64,000 nucleotides of DNA from Solirubrobacterales bacterium (GCA_016185345.1 JACPNS010000008.1:1-64000); one strand, 5' to 3'. Numbered from the stretch's first letter, positions 25,676 to 34,429 are shown. A program made the numbers and translations. The notes: a model not told the origin generated them from the sequence alone.

Positions 25676-25751
25676 CCCGCCGGTTGCGACTCCCCAGCGC
25701 GACCCTCGACAGGGACGAGCATGCATCAGGACTCATAAGGAAGCTTGAGCC

Positions 25752-28115
25752 ATGACGGCGCAGCACGATCCCTGGGCGCACAGCGAGACGGTCTGGTCCT
25801 CCGACTTCGCCGCAACGTCAGAGTCCTTGCTCGCACTGAGCAACGGCTACCTGGGTGTGCGCGGGACTCTCGACGAGGGCTCCCCGGCGGCAGTTCCGGG
25901 CACTTATCTCAACGGATGTTTCGAGTCATTCAAGATCCCCTACGCCGAGCGCGGGTATGCAGATCCCGAGTTCGACCAGAGGCTCATCGATGTGACCGAC
26001 GGCACCCGTATCCGGCTCATCGTCGAGGGCGAACCCCTGGATGTGCGGACCGGGACGGTGCTCGAGCACAGGCGCGATCTTGACCTGCGCTCCGGACAAC
26101 TTGTGCGCTCGCTGCGGTGGCAGTCGCCGGCCGGACACGAGATCGTGCTGCGCACCCGTCGGATCGTTTCGCTGAAGTTTCGAGAGCTGGCCGCGATCGA
26201 ATACGAACTTGAGGCTGCGGGCCCGCTGCGCGTCACCGTGCACTCTGAGTTGACCACCGAGGTCGTCGGTCCCGGGGACTCAGCCGACCCGCGCGCAGGC
26301 GGCGGGCTGTCTGCAGACGCGCTCGTCAGCCGGCTGGCAACCCATGACGGCAGCCGCGCGTTGCTTGTGCACGAAACACGAGCCAGCGGGCAGGTCGTTG
26401 CGGTGGGCATGGACAACGTTCTGGCCGCCGCGCCAGCTCACGAAACGACGGTTCAAGCAGCGGGATCGCTCGCGCGCTGGACGCTGAGCACAACGGTCAA
26501 GCCGGGCGAGCCCCTGCGCTTTGTGAAGATGCTTGCCTACCACTGGGCCCCCGGAGGAGATCCCGCCCACTTGGCCGCTGACACGCAAACGAGCTTGGAT
26601 CACGCGTGTGCGTTGGGCTTCGAGGCCCTGGTCAGAGGCCAGCGCGAAGCCCTCGACGAAGTCTGGGCACACGCAGACATCGAGCTCGACGGCGACCCGG
26701 AGATCCAGCACGCGCTGCGATACGCGCTCTTTCAGCTGCACCAGAACACGGCCCGGGCGAGAGGCCATGCGATCCCCGCCAAGGGACTGACCGGCGCTGG
26801 CTACAACGGCCACACGTTCTGGGACACCGAGATATTCCTGCTGCCCGTGCTGACCTACTGCACACCGCATCACGTCGAGGCAGCTCTTCGTTGGCGCGCC
26901 TCTACGCTGCCCGCGGCCCAGGCGAAGGCTCGGCGGCTCGGATTGCGAGGTGCAGCGTTTCCGTGGCGCACGATCACGGGTGAAGAGTGCTCGGGTTACA
27001 TGCCGGCCGGCATCGCGGCCTTTCATGTCAACGCCGATATCGCCCACGCCGTCACGCGTTACGTGGCTTGCACGGGCGACGAGCAGTTCGATCGCGAGAT
27101 TTGCGCGCCGGTGCTTGTGGAGACCGCGCGGCTCTGGGCCAGCCTCGGGTATCACGACACGCGGCGCGGCGGGCGTTTCTCCATCGATGGAGTGACCGGG
27201 CCCGACGAGTACTCCGTGCTCGTGGACAACAACCTCTACACCAACCTCATGGCCCAGGCCAATCTGCGAGCCGCCATCGACGCCGTCGAACGCTACGGAC
27301 GCGAGGCGCTCGAAGTCTCGCCCGATGAAGTTGCGGCTTGGCGACAGGCCGCCGACTTGATGACGTTCCCCCGCGATGCCGAACTGGGCGTCGACCTGCA
27401 GGATGAGGACTTCGCGCGCCGGGAACCGTTTGACTTCGAGGCCGCGCTGCCCGAGGAGTATCCGCTGCTGCTGAGCGTTCCCTACTTCCAGATCTACCGC
27501 CACCAGGTCGTGAAACAGCCCGACCTCGTGCTGGCGATGGTCATGTACCCCGATGCTTTCACGGCCGAGCAAAAGCGCCGCAACTTCGCCTATTACGAAG
27601 CGCTGACGGTACGTGACTCCTCCCTGGCCGCCGGCACTCAGGCGGTCATCGCCGCCGAACTCGGCGACGTTCAACTCGCCTACGACTATTTGGCGGAGGC
27701 AGCACTGCTGGACCACCACGACCTTGCCCGCAACACCGGCCACGGCCTCCACCTCGCGGCCCTGGCCGGCGGCATCACGGCCGTCATTGCAGGGCTTGGC
27801 GGAGCCCGCGAGCGCGATGGGCGGCTGTCGTTTTGTCCCCGGCTTCCCGATCAGCTGAGTCGAATCGCGTTCCCGTTTGCCTTCCAAGGACGAGTCCTGC
27901 GCGTCGAGATCGCGTCCAGCCATGCCAGCTACGAGCTGCTGGACGGCGCTCCGCTACAGATCGAGCACTGGGGCGTTCCGCTGCTTCTCGACTCGAAACA
28001 GTGCGCCGTCGAACCGATACCACCTGCCCCTACGGCCGCACCGTTCCGTCAGCCGACAGGCAGGGCGCCAGGCCGCAGGCAACGGCACGGACAGGCGGCG
28101 GCACGCCAGCTGTGA
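25752..28115 (+). CDS. Glycoside hydrolase family 65 phosphorylase
   Basis: 787 residues with the GH65 order: N-terminal beta-sandwich (about 1-270), linker, (alpha/alpha)6 barrel and small C-terminal domain. GYNGHTFWDTEIFLLP and GVTGPDEYSVLVDNNLYTN are family landmarks; the Glu of GPDEY is the general acid in maltose/trehalose/kojibiose phosphorylases. The NTGHGLHLAALAGG region forms the phosphate site. It would split an alpha-glucosidic disaccharide with phosphate to beta-glucose-1-P plus a sugar. Which disaccharide is not clear. It follows ackA by 76 bp. A Pro/Arg-rich tail of about 30 residues ends the protein. Confidence 0.9.
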   Translation: MTAQHDPWAHSETVWSSDFAATSESLLALSNGYLGVRGTLDEGSPAAVPGTYLNGCFESFKIPYAERGYADPEFDQRLIDVTDGTRIRLIVEGEPLDVRTGTVLEHRRDLDLRSGQLVRSLRWQSPAGHEIVLRTRRIVSLKFRELAAIEYELEAAGPLRVTVHSELTTEVVGPGDSADPRAGGGLSADALVSRLATHDGSRALLVHETRASGQVVAVGMDNVLAAAPAHETTVQAAGSLARWTLSTTVKPGEPLRFVKMLAYHWAPGGDPAHLAADTQTSLDHACALGFEALVRGQREALDEVWAHADIELDGDPEIQHALRYALFQLHQNTARARGHAIPAKGLTGAGYNGHTFWDTEIFLLPVLTYCTPHHVEAALRWRASTLPAAQAKARRLGLRGAAFPWRTITGEECSGYMPAGIAAFHVNADIAHAVTRYVACTGDEQFDREICAPVLVETARLWASLGYHDTRRGGRFSIDGVTGPDEYSVLVDNNLYTNLMAQANLRAAIDAVERYGREALEVSPDEVAAWRQAADLMTFPRDAELGVDLQDEDFARREPFDFEAALPEEYPLLLSVPYFQIYRHQVVKQPDLVLAMVMYPDAFTAEQKRRNFAYYEALTVRDSSLAAGTQAVIAAELGDVQLAYDYLAEAALLDHHDLARNTGHGLHLAALAGGITAVIAGLGGARERDGRLSFCPRLPDQLSRIAFPFAFQGRVLRVEIASSHASYELLDGAPLQIEHWGVPLLLDSKQCAVEPIPPAPTAAPFRQPTGRAPGRRQRHGQAAARQL

Positions 28116-28135
28116 CCGATTCGCGGCGCTCGCAG

Positions 28136-28348
28136 CTACGCGACTTCGTAGCCAGCGGCGTCGATGGCGGCGCGAATTGCATCGTCATCCAACTGCTCTC
28201 CGGCAACGCTGACGCGCTTGGTGTCGAGGTCAACCTCGACGGCGGTGACACCGGTCACCTTTTCGACTGCGGTCGTGACGGAGGCACGGCAATGGCCGCA
28301 GGACATGCCGGGAACGGTATAGGTCTTCTGGTCGGCGATCTCACTCAT
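28136..28348 (-). CDS. Heavy-metal-associated domain protein (CopZ-like)
   Basis: 70 residues, a single HMA ferredoxin-like fold. The metal site is GMSCGHCRASV (CxxC with both cysteines), and the end DDDAIRAAIDAAGYEV is canonical. Such proteins carry Cu(I) or another soft metal to P-type ATPases or regulators. An AAAGGAAAACCC ribosome site precedes the ATG at 28348. It is the last gene of a minus-strand cluster encoding MFS and ABC exporters, which is an unusual place for a copper chaperone and hints at metal efflux. Confidence 0.9.
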   Translation of the reverse strand: MSEIADQKTYTVPGMSCGHCRASVTTAVEKVTGVTAVEVDLDTKRVSVAGEQLDDDAIRAAIDAAGYEVA

Positions 28349-28422
28349 GGGTTTTCCTTTTTTGGATTGTTGGGCATTGGTCGGAACGACGGTTTTCGCC
28401 TCAGGTGGCTGGGGCAGGGCGA

Positions 28423-29202
28423 TCATGTCAGCGTCGGCGCCCCGTCGTGACCGTCCCGGGAGCTCACGGCTCGACGGAGGACGAGTCCGACTGTGGCGGC
28501 GAGCGCGACGACCCACACGATCGATATAGCCAGAGCGCCAGCGGCGTGGAAACTGGGCGAGAACCCGCCGTCGACCATCATCCGGCCGGGCCCGTAACCG
28601 GGCAGAAACGTGGCCCATGTGCGCGGTGTTCCGCTCCCGAACATGGGATTCTGGGATATGCCTAAATCTGCCATGACCAAAAAGAGCATCAGGTAAGTCG
28701 CGCTGAGCTTGTCGAGCAGCGCACCGGCGAGCGCGCCGAGCGCTGCAAAGATGAGACCCACGAACAGTGCACCCAGCGCGAAGGGTATCCAGGATGCGGG
28801 TGTGAAGTTCGCGGCGGTGATCCCCATCGAGACGACGACCACGAGGGCCGTGGCGGCAGCCAGCACGTTGAGCCGGGCGATCACTGTCTCGCCCGGGCGG
28901 AAGCCGGCGACGACCAGCCGTCGATCGCCCTGCAGCGCTGACTGCATCACGAAGACACCGCACAACGAGGCGACGAAGGCGATGGCGTCGCCTGCCATCA
29001 CCGCGCCGTGAAGCTCCTTCAAGGTGACTGTTACCGAGATCTCGCCGGGGAGTCCGATTCGCCGCGGTGTCTCCAAGGTCGTGGCGATCGCGAAGGTGAT
29101 GACGTAGGACGGGACGATGACGAGCAGCAGCAACAGCAGCGGCCGGCGGCGCTGGTCGGTGAACGCCATCGCGGTCGCCATCGATGTGCGCGCCGCCATC
29201 AT
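28423..29202 (-). CDS. ABC-2 type permease B
   Basis: 259 residues with six predicted helices: an early one (LLLLLLVIVPSYVITFAIAT), a pair near 75-130, two around 140-185 and a last one near the C-terminus. The start is taken at the ATG 29202, which overlaps the stop of the upstream permease gene by one base; a longer start is possible but unneeded. The ordered neighbours ATPase-permease-permease suggest a heterodimeric exporter. The substrate is unknown. The heavy-metal protein 74 bp downstream is a possible clue. Confidence 0.8.
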   Translation of the reverse strand: MMAARTSMATAMAFTDQRRRPLLLLLLVIVPSYVITFAIATTLETPRRIGLPGEISVTVTLKELHGAVMAGDAIAFVASLCGVFVMQSALQGDRRLVVAGFRPGETVIARLNVLAAATALVVVVSMGITAANFTPASWIPFALGALFVGLIFAALGALAGALLDKLSATYLMLFLVMADLGISQNPMFGSGTPRTWATFLPGYGPGRMMVDGGFSPSFHAAGALAISIVWVVALAATVGLVLRRAVSSRDGHDGAPTLT

Positions 29203-29918
29203 CAGATCCTCGCACGGGCGGTGAACCAAAAAGCCGTGAGCGCCACGCCCAGGGCTCCGAACCCGATCAGCGCGACCGCGATCCAGTCGCCGGCCGGCGA
29301 GCCCTGTCCGCCCCCGGCTGCGATCAGCAGCTCGGCCGACTTGCGTGAAGGAGTCAGAGCGGCAAACAACCCGCTGCCATCGGTCATCGCCGGACCGGCA
29401 AACGTGTCCACGCTGAAGACGAGGATCACCAGGAGCGATCCTTCCAGCGGGCCAGCGACGAACGCACCGACCAGTGCACCGACACCGATGTAGATCATCG
29501 CGAAGCCGAGGATCGCCACTGCTGCGTGAAAGGGGTGAGCGATGCCTGCGCGTAACGCCAGGGTCAGGAATGCCATCGCACTGACGACGATCGCGAGGCT
29601 CAGCGCGGCGACGATGCGGGCGAGCGCCACTCGGGCCGCTCCTAGCCCTGCGAGGGCCAGGCGGCGGTCCGCCCCGCGGGAGGAGACCACTTCGAAGAAG
29701 GCAAGCGACCCGGACAGGAACGCGGCGCCCCAGCCCGCGCTGATCGAAATAGCTGCCTGTCCGGCGAGCTTTCCGCCCAGGGCTGCCGAAAAGTCGCCGA
29801 GCACGCTCGCGAAGATCAGCACGAAGAACACGGGGATCGCGACCAGCAGGATAAGCGTCAGCCGTGTCCGCAGGTGTTCGAGGACAAAGCTCGGCCCAAG
29901 CACAGTCAGGGCGCTCAT
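29202..29918 (-). CDS. ABC-2 type permease A
   Basis: 238 residues from the ATG at 29918, which overlaps the ATPase stop by 4 bp (ATGA). About six helices, the first at residues 19-40 (TLILLVAIPVFFVLIFASVL). GADRRLALAGLGAARVALARI is the cytoplasmic coupling loop region. Weakly similar in layout to permease B, so the two are probably paralogous half-transporters. The frame continues upstream into the ATPase gene but that part is antiparallel noise. Confidence 0.8.
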   Translation of the reverse strand: MSALTVLGPSFVLEHLRTRLTLILLVAIPVFFVLIFASVLGDFSAALGGKLAGQAAISISAGWGAAFLSGSLAFFEVVSSRGADRRLALAGLGAARVALARIVAALSLAIVVSAMAFLTLALRAGIAHPFHAAVAILGFAMIYIGVGALVGAFVAGPLEGSLLVILVFSVDTFAGPAMTDGSGLFAALTPSRKSAELLIAAGGGQGSPAGDWIAVALIGFGALGVALTAFWFTARARI

Positions 29919-30616
29919 TCCTGCGCCGTCCTGCCTTCGCGCAGCGTGTAAATGCGATCGAGGCGCTCGCGCTCGGCCAGCAGGTGGGAGACGATCAGAA
30001 TGCCCATCCCGGCGTCGCGGCGCCGTTCGGACATCTCCCAGAACCGCAAGTAGGTCTCCCAATCAAAACCCGAGTAGGGCTCGTCGAGCAGCAGGAGCTG
30101 CGGGTCGTGCATCAACGCCAGGCCAAGGTTGAGTTTTTGGCGAGTACCGCCCGAAAGCCGCTCGACGCGATAGTCGCGATAGCGCTCGAACTGCAACTCC
30201 TGCAGCATCTCGCCGACGGCGCGCCTTCGAGCGGCGTCGTCCATTCCGTACGCTCGGGCGAACAGCGCAAAATGCTCGTCGACGGTCAATTTGTCCCACA
30301 GCATTGGCAGTTGCGGGCAGTAGCCAAGGCGATTTGGGACTTCCACGTTCCCGCTGTCCCGACCCAGTAGCCCGACGATGATCTGCAACAAAGTGCTCTT
30401 TCCCGAGCCGTTCTCGCCGACCAAACCGACCAACTCGCCCGCCTTCACGTCCAGCGTCGCCCCATTGAGAACCGGGACCGGGTGGCGCCGCGGCCAGATC
30501 CCACGGTGGAAAGCCTTGGACACGCCAGCGACACGTAAAACCGAAGTATCGATCGGCTGCGGGACTTCCTTGGGCGAACCGGCGTCAGGTGTTGGGGTAT
30601 CGGAGTTCGGATTCAT
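29915..30616 (-). CDS. ABC exporter ATPase
   Basis: 233 residues. A 25-residue Pro/Asp-rich N-terminus precedes the ABC domain: Walker A GENGSGKST, Q-loop YCPQLPMLW, signature LSGGTRQK, Walker B LLLLDEPYSGFD and switch VSHLLAE. The signature is LSGGT rather than LSGGQ, seen in several ABC-2 exporters, including NosF/CcmA-like ones. Its ATG overlaps the MFS stop by 4 bp, so all five genes from 32028 to 28136 are probably one transcript. Confidence 0.88.
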   Translation of the reverse strand: MNPNSDTPTPDAGSPKEVPQPIDTSVLRVAGVSKAFHRGIWPRRHPVPVLNGATLDVKAGELVGLVGENGSGKSTLLQIIVGLLGRDSGNVEVPNRLGYCPQLPMLWDKLTVDEHFALFARAYGMDDAARRRAVGEMLQELQFERYRDYRVERLSGGTRQKLNLGLALMHDPQLLLLDEPYSGFDWETYLRFWEMSERRRDAGMGILIVSHLLAERERLDRIYTLREGRTAQE

Positions 30617-32028
30617 CTGGCGTTCGCAGCGGTCGGCTCCGGTCGGCTCGGTCTCATAGCTTCAACGTGGCGATGCGGACGGTGGTGGGCGCCAAAGGTT
30701 AGTGCCGCGATAGCCGCAGCGACCATCGCGATCACGGCGTTGATCGTGACGGCAGTGGACATGCCGTCGACGAAGGCTTCCGGTCGGTCAGCGGCGCCTC
30801 CGCCGGACGCTGCGAGCACAGCGCCCATGAGCGCAACGCCAAGCGCAAGACCGGTAGCACGAGACGTGTTCAACACCCCGGCCGCCATCCCGTACTGGTC
30901 GGAGCCGGGGTTGGACATTGCGGCGGCCGTTGTGGGCGTGGTGGACAGGCCGATGCCGATGCCCGCGAGCGCGAACCACGGCATCAGCGACCACACGTTG
31001 GAGTCGACGCGCAAGCCCGAAACGCCATAAAGCGCCACGGCGAGAAGAAGCATCCCGATCGCTGTCGGCAGACGAGCCCCGATCTGATCGCACAGCCATC
31101 CAGCCAACGGCGCAACAACCACGATCGTCACGGTGGGCGGGAGCAGTTGCAGGCCGACGATCAGCGCCGAGAAGCCCAGCACGCTCTGCAGATACAGGGC
31201 AATGAAAAAGACCAGGCTGCACATAACCGCACTCGACAGGAGGCTCACGACGTTCGGTCCAACAAAAGTTTTGCGGCGCATCACCGTCAGGTCCACCAGC
31301 GGGTCGCTGGCACGCCGCTCTATCGACACGAACGCGGCCAGTCCCACGACAACCAGGGTGGCAAGCCCGAGCTCGCGCGCTGATCCCCAGCCGTAGTTGT
31401 TGCCTTCAGTCAGGGCGAGCACGAGCGCCGTCAATGCGACCCCTGAACTCACGACGCCCAGCACGTCAAGGTGCTCGGCAGGACGCGCGGCGCGCGATTC
31501 GGACAACAGCGCATGCGCCACCAGCCATGCGCCGGCTCCGAGCGGGACGTTGAGCAGGAAGATCCATGCCCAGCCGAGACGGTCGTTGACCAGTGCCCCG
31601 AGCAGCGGCCCGATTCCCAAGGCGGTGGTCGTGATCCCTGCCCAGACGCCCAGCGCCCACCCACGCTCCCTCTCCGGGAAGGTGGAGACGATGATCGAAA
31701 GTGATGCTGGTGCGATCAGCGCCGCGCCGACACCTTGCGTCACGCGAGCAACGACCAGGAGCGTGGTGGAGCCGGCGAGCCCGGCAATCAACGATGCGAC
31801 CACGAAGACCGCCAGGCCGGTCAAGAAGATGCGTCGCCGGCCGTACCGGTCTGCCAGCCGGCCGCCGAGAAGCATGAAGGCGGCGAGCGGCAAGGTATAG
31901 CCGTTGATCACCCACCCCAGTCCAGACAGTCCAAACCCGAATTGCTCCCGGATCGCAGGTAGCGCCAGTGCGACCGCGGTGTCGTCGAGCAGCAGAAGGA
32001 ACGAGACGAGCGTCAAGCTCGCAAGCAC
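30613..32028 (-). CDS. MFS drug-type exporter (DHA2, 14 helices)
   Basis: 471 residues with the DHA2/QacA pattern: LLLDDTAVALALPAI (motif D1) in helix 1, GRLADRYGRRRIF (motif A) after helix 2, and GPLLGALVNDRLGWAWIFLLNVP (motif C) in helix 5. Such proteins expel drugs or other hydrophobic cations by proton antiport. The GTG at 32028 is the only start, yet the frame is open for about 30 codons upstream and reads ...GRARWAVLAS, which resembles the usual N-terminus. The original start may be lost or non-standard. Confidence 0.85.
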   Translation of the reverse strand: MLASLTLVSFLLLLDDTAVALALPAIREQFGFGLSGLGWVINGYTLPLAAFMLLGGRLADRYGRRRIFLTGLAVFVVASLIAGLAGSTTLLVVARVTQGVGAALIAPASLSIIVSTFPERERGWALGVWAGITTTALGIGPLLGALVNDRLGWAWIFLLNVPLGAGAWLVAHALLSESRAARPAEHLDVLGVVSSGVALTALVLALTEGNNYGWGSARELGLATLVVVGLAAFVSIERRASDPLVDLTVMRRKTFVGPNVVSLLSSAVMCSLVFFIALYLQSVLGFSALIVGLQLLPPTVTIVVVAPLAGWLCDQIGARLPTAIGMLLLAVALYGVSGLRVDSNVWSLMPWFALAGIGIGLSTTPTTAAAMSNPGSDQYGMAAGVLNTSRATGLALGVALMGAVLAASGGGAADRPEAFVDGMSTAVTINAVIAMVAAAIAALTFGAHHRPHRHVEAMRPSRPEPTAANAR

Positions 32029-32275
32029 GGCCCAGCGCGCCCGGCCATCACTCCGTGCTGCAGATGATCGGTAGATGGGCTCGACTCCTCTCGCTCGACG
32101 TTCTGACGCGAACCGCTGAGGTCTCGCGGGCTCCGTCCAAGTCTTGGCGCCGGAAGATCAGGGCCATCGGGTTTTGAGGCGAAGCGAATCCTCACCGTAA
32201 CAACCGTTGGGAGCAAACGGGGCGTATCGGTATCCCCAACGCTCACTTCACGCGCGGCGCTACGGTCACCTTCCG
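32029..32275. other. Region between MFS gene and ABC remnant
   Basis: No intact gene seen. The left part continues the open frame of the MFS gene. From about 32258 the sequence CGGCGCTACGGTCACC resembles the leader CGACGCTACGGTGACC directly upstream of the intact ABC ATPase start at 34471. This shows that duplicated material begins before the remnant's ATG. Confidence 0.55.
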
Positions 32276-32411
32276 ATGACCCGCAACGCACTCCAGATCA
32301 CGGATTTGAAGAAAAGCTGTCGAGGGTGAGGAACCAATCGAGGTTCAGGTCCTGCGGCGACGGTGGCTACTTCGGGATGCCCAAGAAGGAGCGCAAGGAG
32401 CGCACGGCCGA
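32276..32411 (+). pseudogene. Scrambled remnant of the ABC ATPase gene at 34471
   Basis: Three blocks match the intact gene. Block 1 (32276-32317) corresponds to 34471-34512 in direct order at about 76% identity and encodes MTRNALQITDLKKS versus MSDSALKITDLKKS, ending soon after in TGA. Block 2 (32328-32359) is the reverse complement of 34721-34752, 31 of 32 bases. Block 3 (32360-32411) matches 34778-34829 in direct order, 50 of 52 bases. Blocks 2 and 3 are neighbours in the source, so the remnant contains a tiny inversion with a 25 bp loss. No function is possible. Confidence 0.9.
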
Positions 32412-32419
32412 CTTCGTCT

Positions 32420-34069
32420 TTACGCCGGAGCGACCACCAATGATTCTCTGTCGCGTTCGCTGTGGAATCGCTTGGCCCACTTGATCGCCTCATCGATGCT
32501 CGGGACAATTCGATCCTCGTGTTCGAGTGCACCGAGCACGCCGACGTCCTCGATCAACCTGCGGTGTTCGGGCCGCAAGCACGCGAGCAGTACAGAGATT
32601 CCACGATCCTGAAGTTGCGTGACCATCTCCCCGATCGCCTGGGCGCCCGATGCGTCAAGCACGCGAAGCGTCCCGCACCGCAGGATCACGACATCCACAT
32701 CGCTCACCTCTGCGAGTTCAAGCAGGAACCTTCGCGTCGCGCCGAAGAAGAGCGCGCCGTCGAGCCGGTAGGCGACGACGTGCTCGCCGAGCAACTCGTG
32801 CTCCATCTGCGTGTCGATGCTCTCGCCGCTCAGATCGTCGCGGCGGAAGTTGCTGGTGTCAACCACGGAGCGCAGTGCGATCAGCCCCGCAAGCACGACA
32901 CCGATCTCAATCGCCGCAATCAGATCGAGTGCGACCGTCGCGGTGGCCGTCACGCCGAAGACGAGTGCGTCGCCGCGAGTCGAGCGCAGCATTCGCGTTG
33001 CCGTTCCGAACTCGACCATGTGAAACGCCGTGACCATCAACACACCCGCGAGCGCGGCGAGCGGGATCATCGCGATCAGCGGTGAGAACGCCGCGACCGC
33101 GACCAGGATGATCACACCGTGCAGAGCGGCGCTGACGCGGGTTCGCGCACCGGCACGCACGTTCACGGCGGTGCGAGCGATCGCGCCGGTGGCGGGCATG
33201 CCGCCGAAGAATGACACGGCAACGTTCGCGACGCCTTGTCCAAACAGCTCGCGATCCGGATCGTGGGGCGTGTTGTCCGAAAGGCCGTCGGCCACGCGCG
33301 CAGACAGAAGGCTCTCGACCCCTGCCAGAGCCGCGATCGCCAGTACGGCAGTGAACAGCTGTGGCACCTCGCCGAGCGGAATCCCAGGAATGCCGGGCGC
33401 AGAAAGAGCACTGGGAAGCGCGCCCACCGAGGCAATGCCCCAGCCGAACGCCTGCGCGGCGAGGGTTGCGGCGAGCACCGCCGTCAATGACGCCGGTAGA
33501 GATCGGTGCACTCGCGGGGCCAGAAGCATGACGAGAGCAACGAACAACGCCGTGACAACGGCCTCCCACTGCGTACTTCCGATGTCCAGAAGGGATTGAA
33601 GCGCGCGCAGCGCGACGTTCTCGGCGTCGCCAGCCGGCACCCCGAGCATCGCGGGCACCTGCTGCAGAAAGATGATCAGGCCAATACCGACGGTGAATCC
33701 TTCGATCACGGGCCAGGGCAGGAAACCGACCAAGCGACCGAGTCGTCCGGCGCCGGCGGCGACCAGCACGAGTCCGGCGGCAAGCGTGACAAACGCGACT
33801 GCGCCGACACCGGAGTGCGCGACGACGGGCGCGAGCACGACTGCCATCGCGCCGGTCGGACCGGACACCTGCACGCTTGACCCGCCGAAAACGGCAGCAA
33901 CGATGCCCGCAACGATTGCGGTGACGATTCCGGCCTCCGGGCCGAGCCCCGCGGCGATGCTGAAAGCAAGGGCCAACGGCAGGGCGACGATTCCAACGGT
34001 GGCCCCGGCCAGGAGGTCAGAGCGCCAGAATCCTCTCAGCCCCTCGTAGTCCGAACCGCTCGGCAGCAA
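32420..34069 (-). CDS. SulP-family anion transporter with STAS domain
   Basis: 549 residues from a TTG at 34069. The membrane part (about residues 12-400) has GLRGFWRSDLLAGATVGIVALPLALAF and GPTGAMAVVLAP, hallmarks of SulP/SLC26 carriers for sulfate, bicarbonate or other anions. The cytosolic STAS domain (about 435-540) contains DASGAQAIGEMV. Upstream codons in this frame lie inside arsR and are not SulP-like, so the start must be near here; TTG is the only in-frame start before the conserved segment. Directly after arsR in the same direction. No carbonic anhydrase is nearby. Confidence 0.88.
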   Translation of the reverse strand: MLPSGSDYEGLRGFWRSDLLAGATVGIVALPLALAFSIAAGLGPEAGIVTAIVAGIVAAVFGGSSVQVSGPTGAMAVVLAPVVAHSGVGAVAFVTLAAGLVLVAAGAGRLGRLVGFLPWPVIEGFTVGIGLIIFLQQVPAMLGVPAGDAENVALRALQSLLDIGSTQWEAVVTALFVALVMLLAPRVHRSLPASLTAVLAATLAAQAFGWGIASVGALPSALSAPGIPGIPLGEVPQLFTAVLAIAALAGVESLLSARVADGLSDNTPHDPDRELFGQGVANVAVSFFGGMPATGAIARTAVNVRAGARTRVSAALHGVIILVAVAAFSPLIAMIPLAALAGVLMVTAFHMVEFGTATRMLRSTRGDALVFGVTATATVALDLIAAIEIGVVLAGLIALRSVVDTSNFRRDDLSGESIDTQMEHELLGEHVVAYRLDGALFFGATRRFLLELAEVSDVDVVILRCGTLRVLDASGAQAIGEMVTQLQDRGISVLLACLRPEHRRLIEDVGVLGALEHEDRIVPSIDEAIKWAKRFHSERDRESLVVAPA

Positions 34070-34092
34070 GGACCGCCATCTCGACTCCCCAG

Positions 34093-34407
34093 CTATGACT
34101 GGAGCTCCGATTGAGAGATTGCCAGCGAATCGAGCAAGAGGTCGCGCGCGATCCTCAGCAGCTCTTCGACCCGCGGGTCGGCCAACGCGTAATAGACCGA
34201 AGTTCCCTCGCGGCGCGACTCGACCAGGCCGGCGCGACGAAGAATGCCCAGCTGCTGTGAAAGATGAGACTGCTCGGTGCCGAGGCGCACCCTCAACTCT
34301 GAGACGGACTGCTCGGCCGCGGACAGCTGCTCGAGAATTCGGATTCGCACGGGATTGCCGAGCGCCTTGAAGAGTTCTGCTTTGAGTTGGGGCACACGCT
34401 GTGTCAT
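34093..34407 (-). CDS. ArsR-family winged-helix repressor
   Basis: 104 residues from the ATG at 34407 (ATGs at 34413 and 34419 also fit). KALGNPVRIRILEQLSAAEQSVSELRVRLGTEQSHLSQQLGILRRAGLVESRREGTSVYY is the ArsR/SmtB winged helix with recognition helix SHLSQQL. No cysteine pairs or clear metal ligands are seen, so it may sense something other than metal. Encoded immediately before sulP and divergent from the ABC exporter at 34471; it could control both from the AT-rich 63 bp gap. Confidence 0.88.
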   Translation of the reverse strand: MTQRVPQLKAELFKALGNPVRIRILEQLSAAEQSVSELRVRLGTEQSHLSQQLGILRRAGLVESRREGTSVYYALADPRVEELLRIARDLLLDSLAISQSELQS

Positions 34408-34410
34408 AAA

Positions 34411-34429
34411 CATGATCATATCGCAATAT
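34411..34429. promoter_or_regulatory. AT-rich imperfect dyad between arsR and ABC exporter
   Basis: CATGATCATATCGCAATATCACG contains TGAT.ATAT and ATAT(C)A halves in inverted order around CGC with one unpaired base. It lies between two divergent starts, where an ArsR dimer would bind. Weak evidence. Confidence 0.3.

Noticed and set aside
26280-27923. 547-codon minus-strand frame over the GH65 gene
   Set aside because: No recognisable motif, and the plus strand encodes conserved GH65 landmarks throughout.
28349-29215. Long 359-codon minus frame joining permease region to the HMA domain
   Set aside because: Only the last 70 codons are HMA-like, with their own ribosome site; the rest is a shadow of the permease gene.
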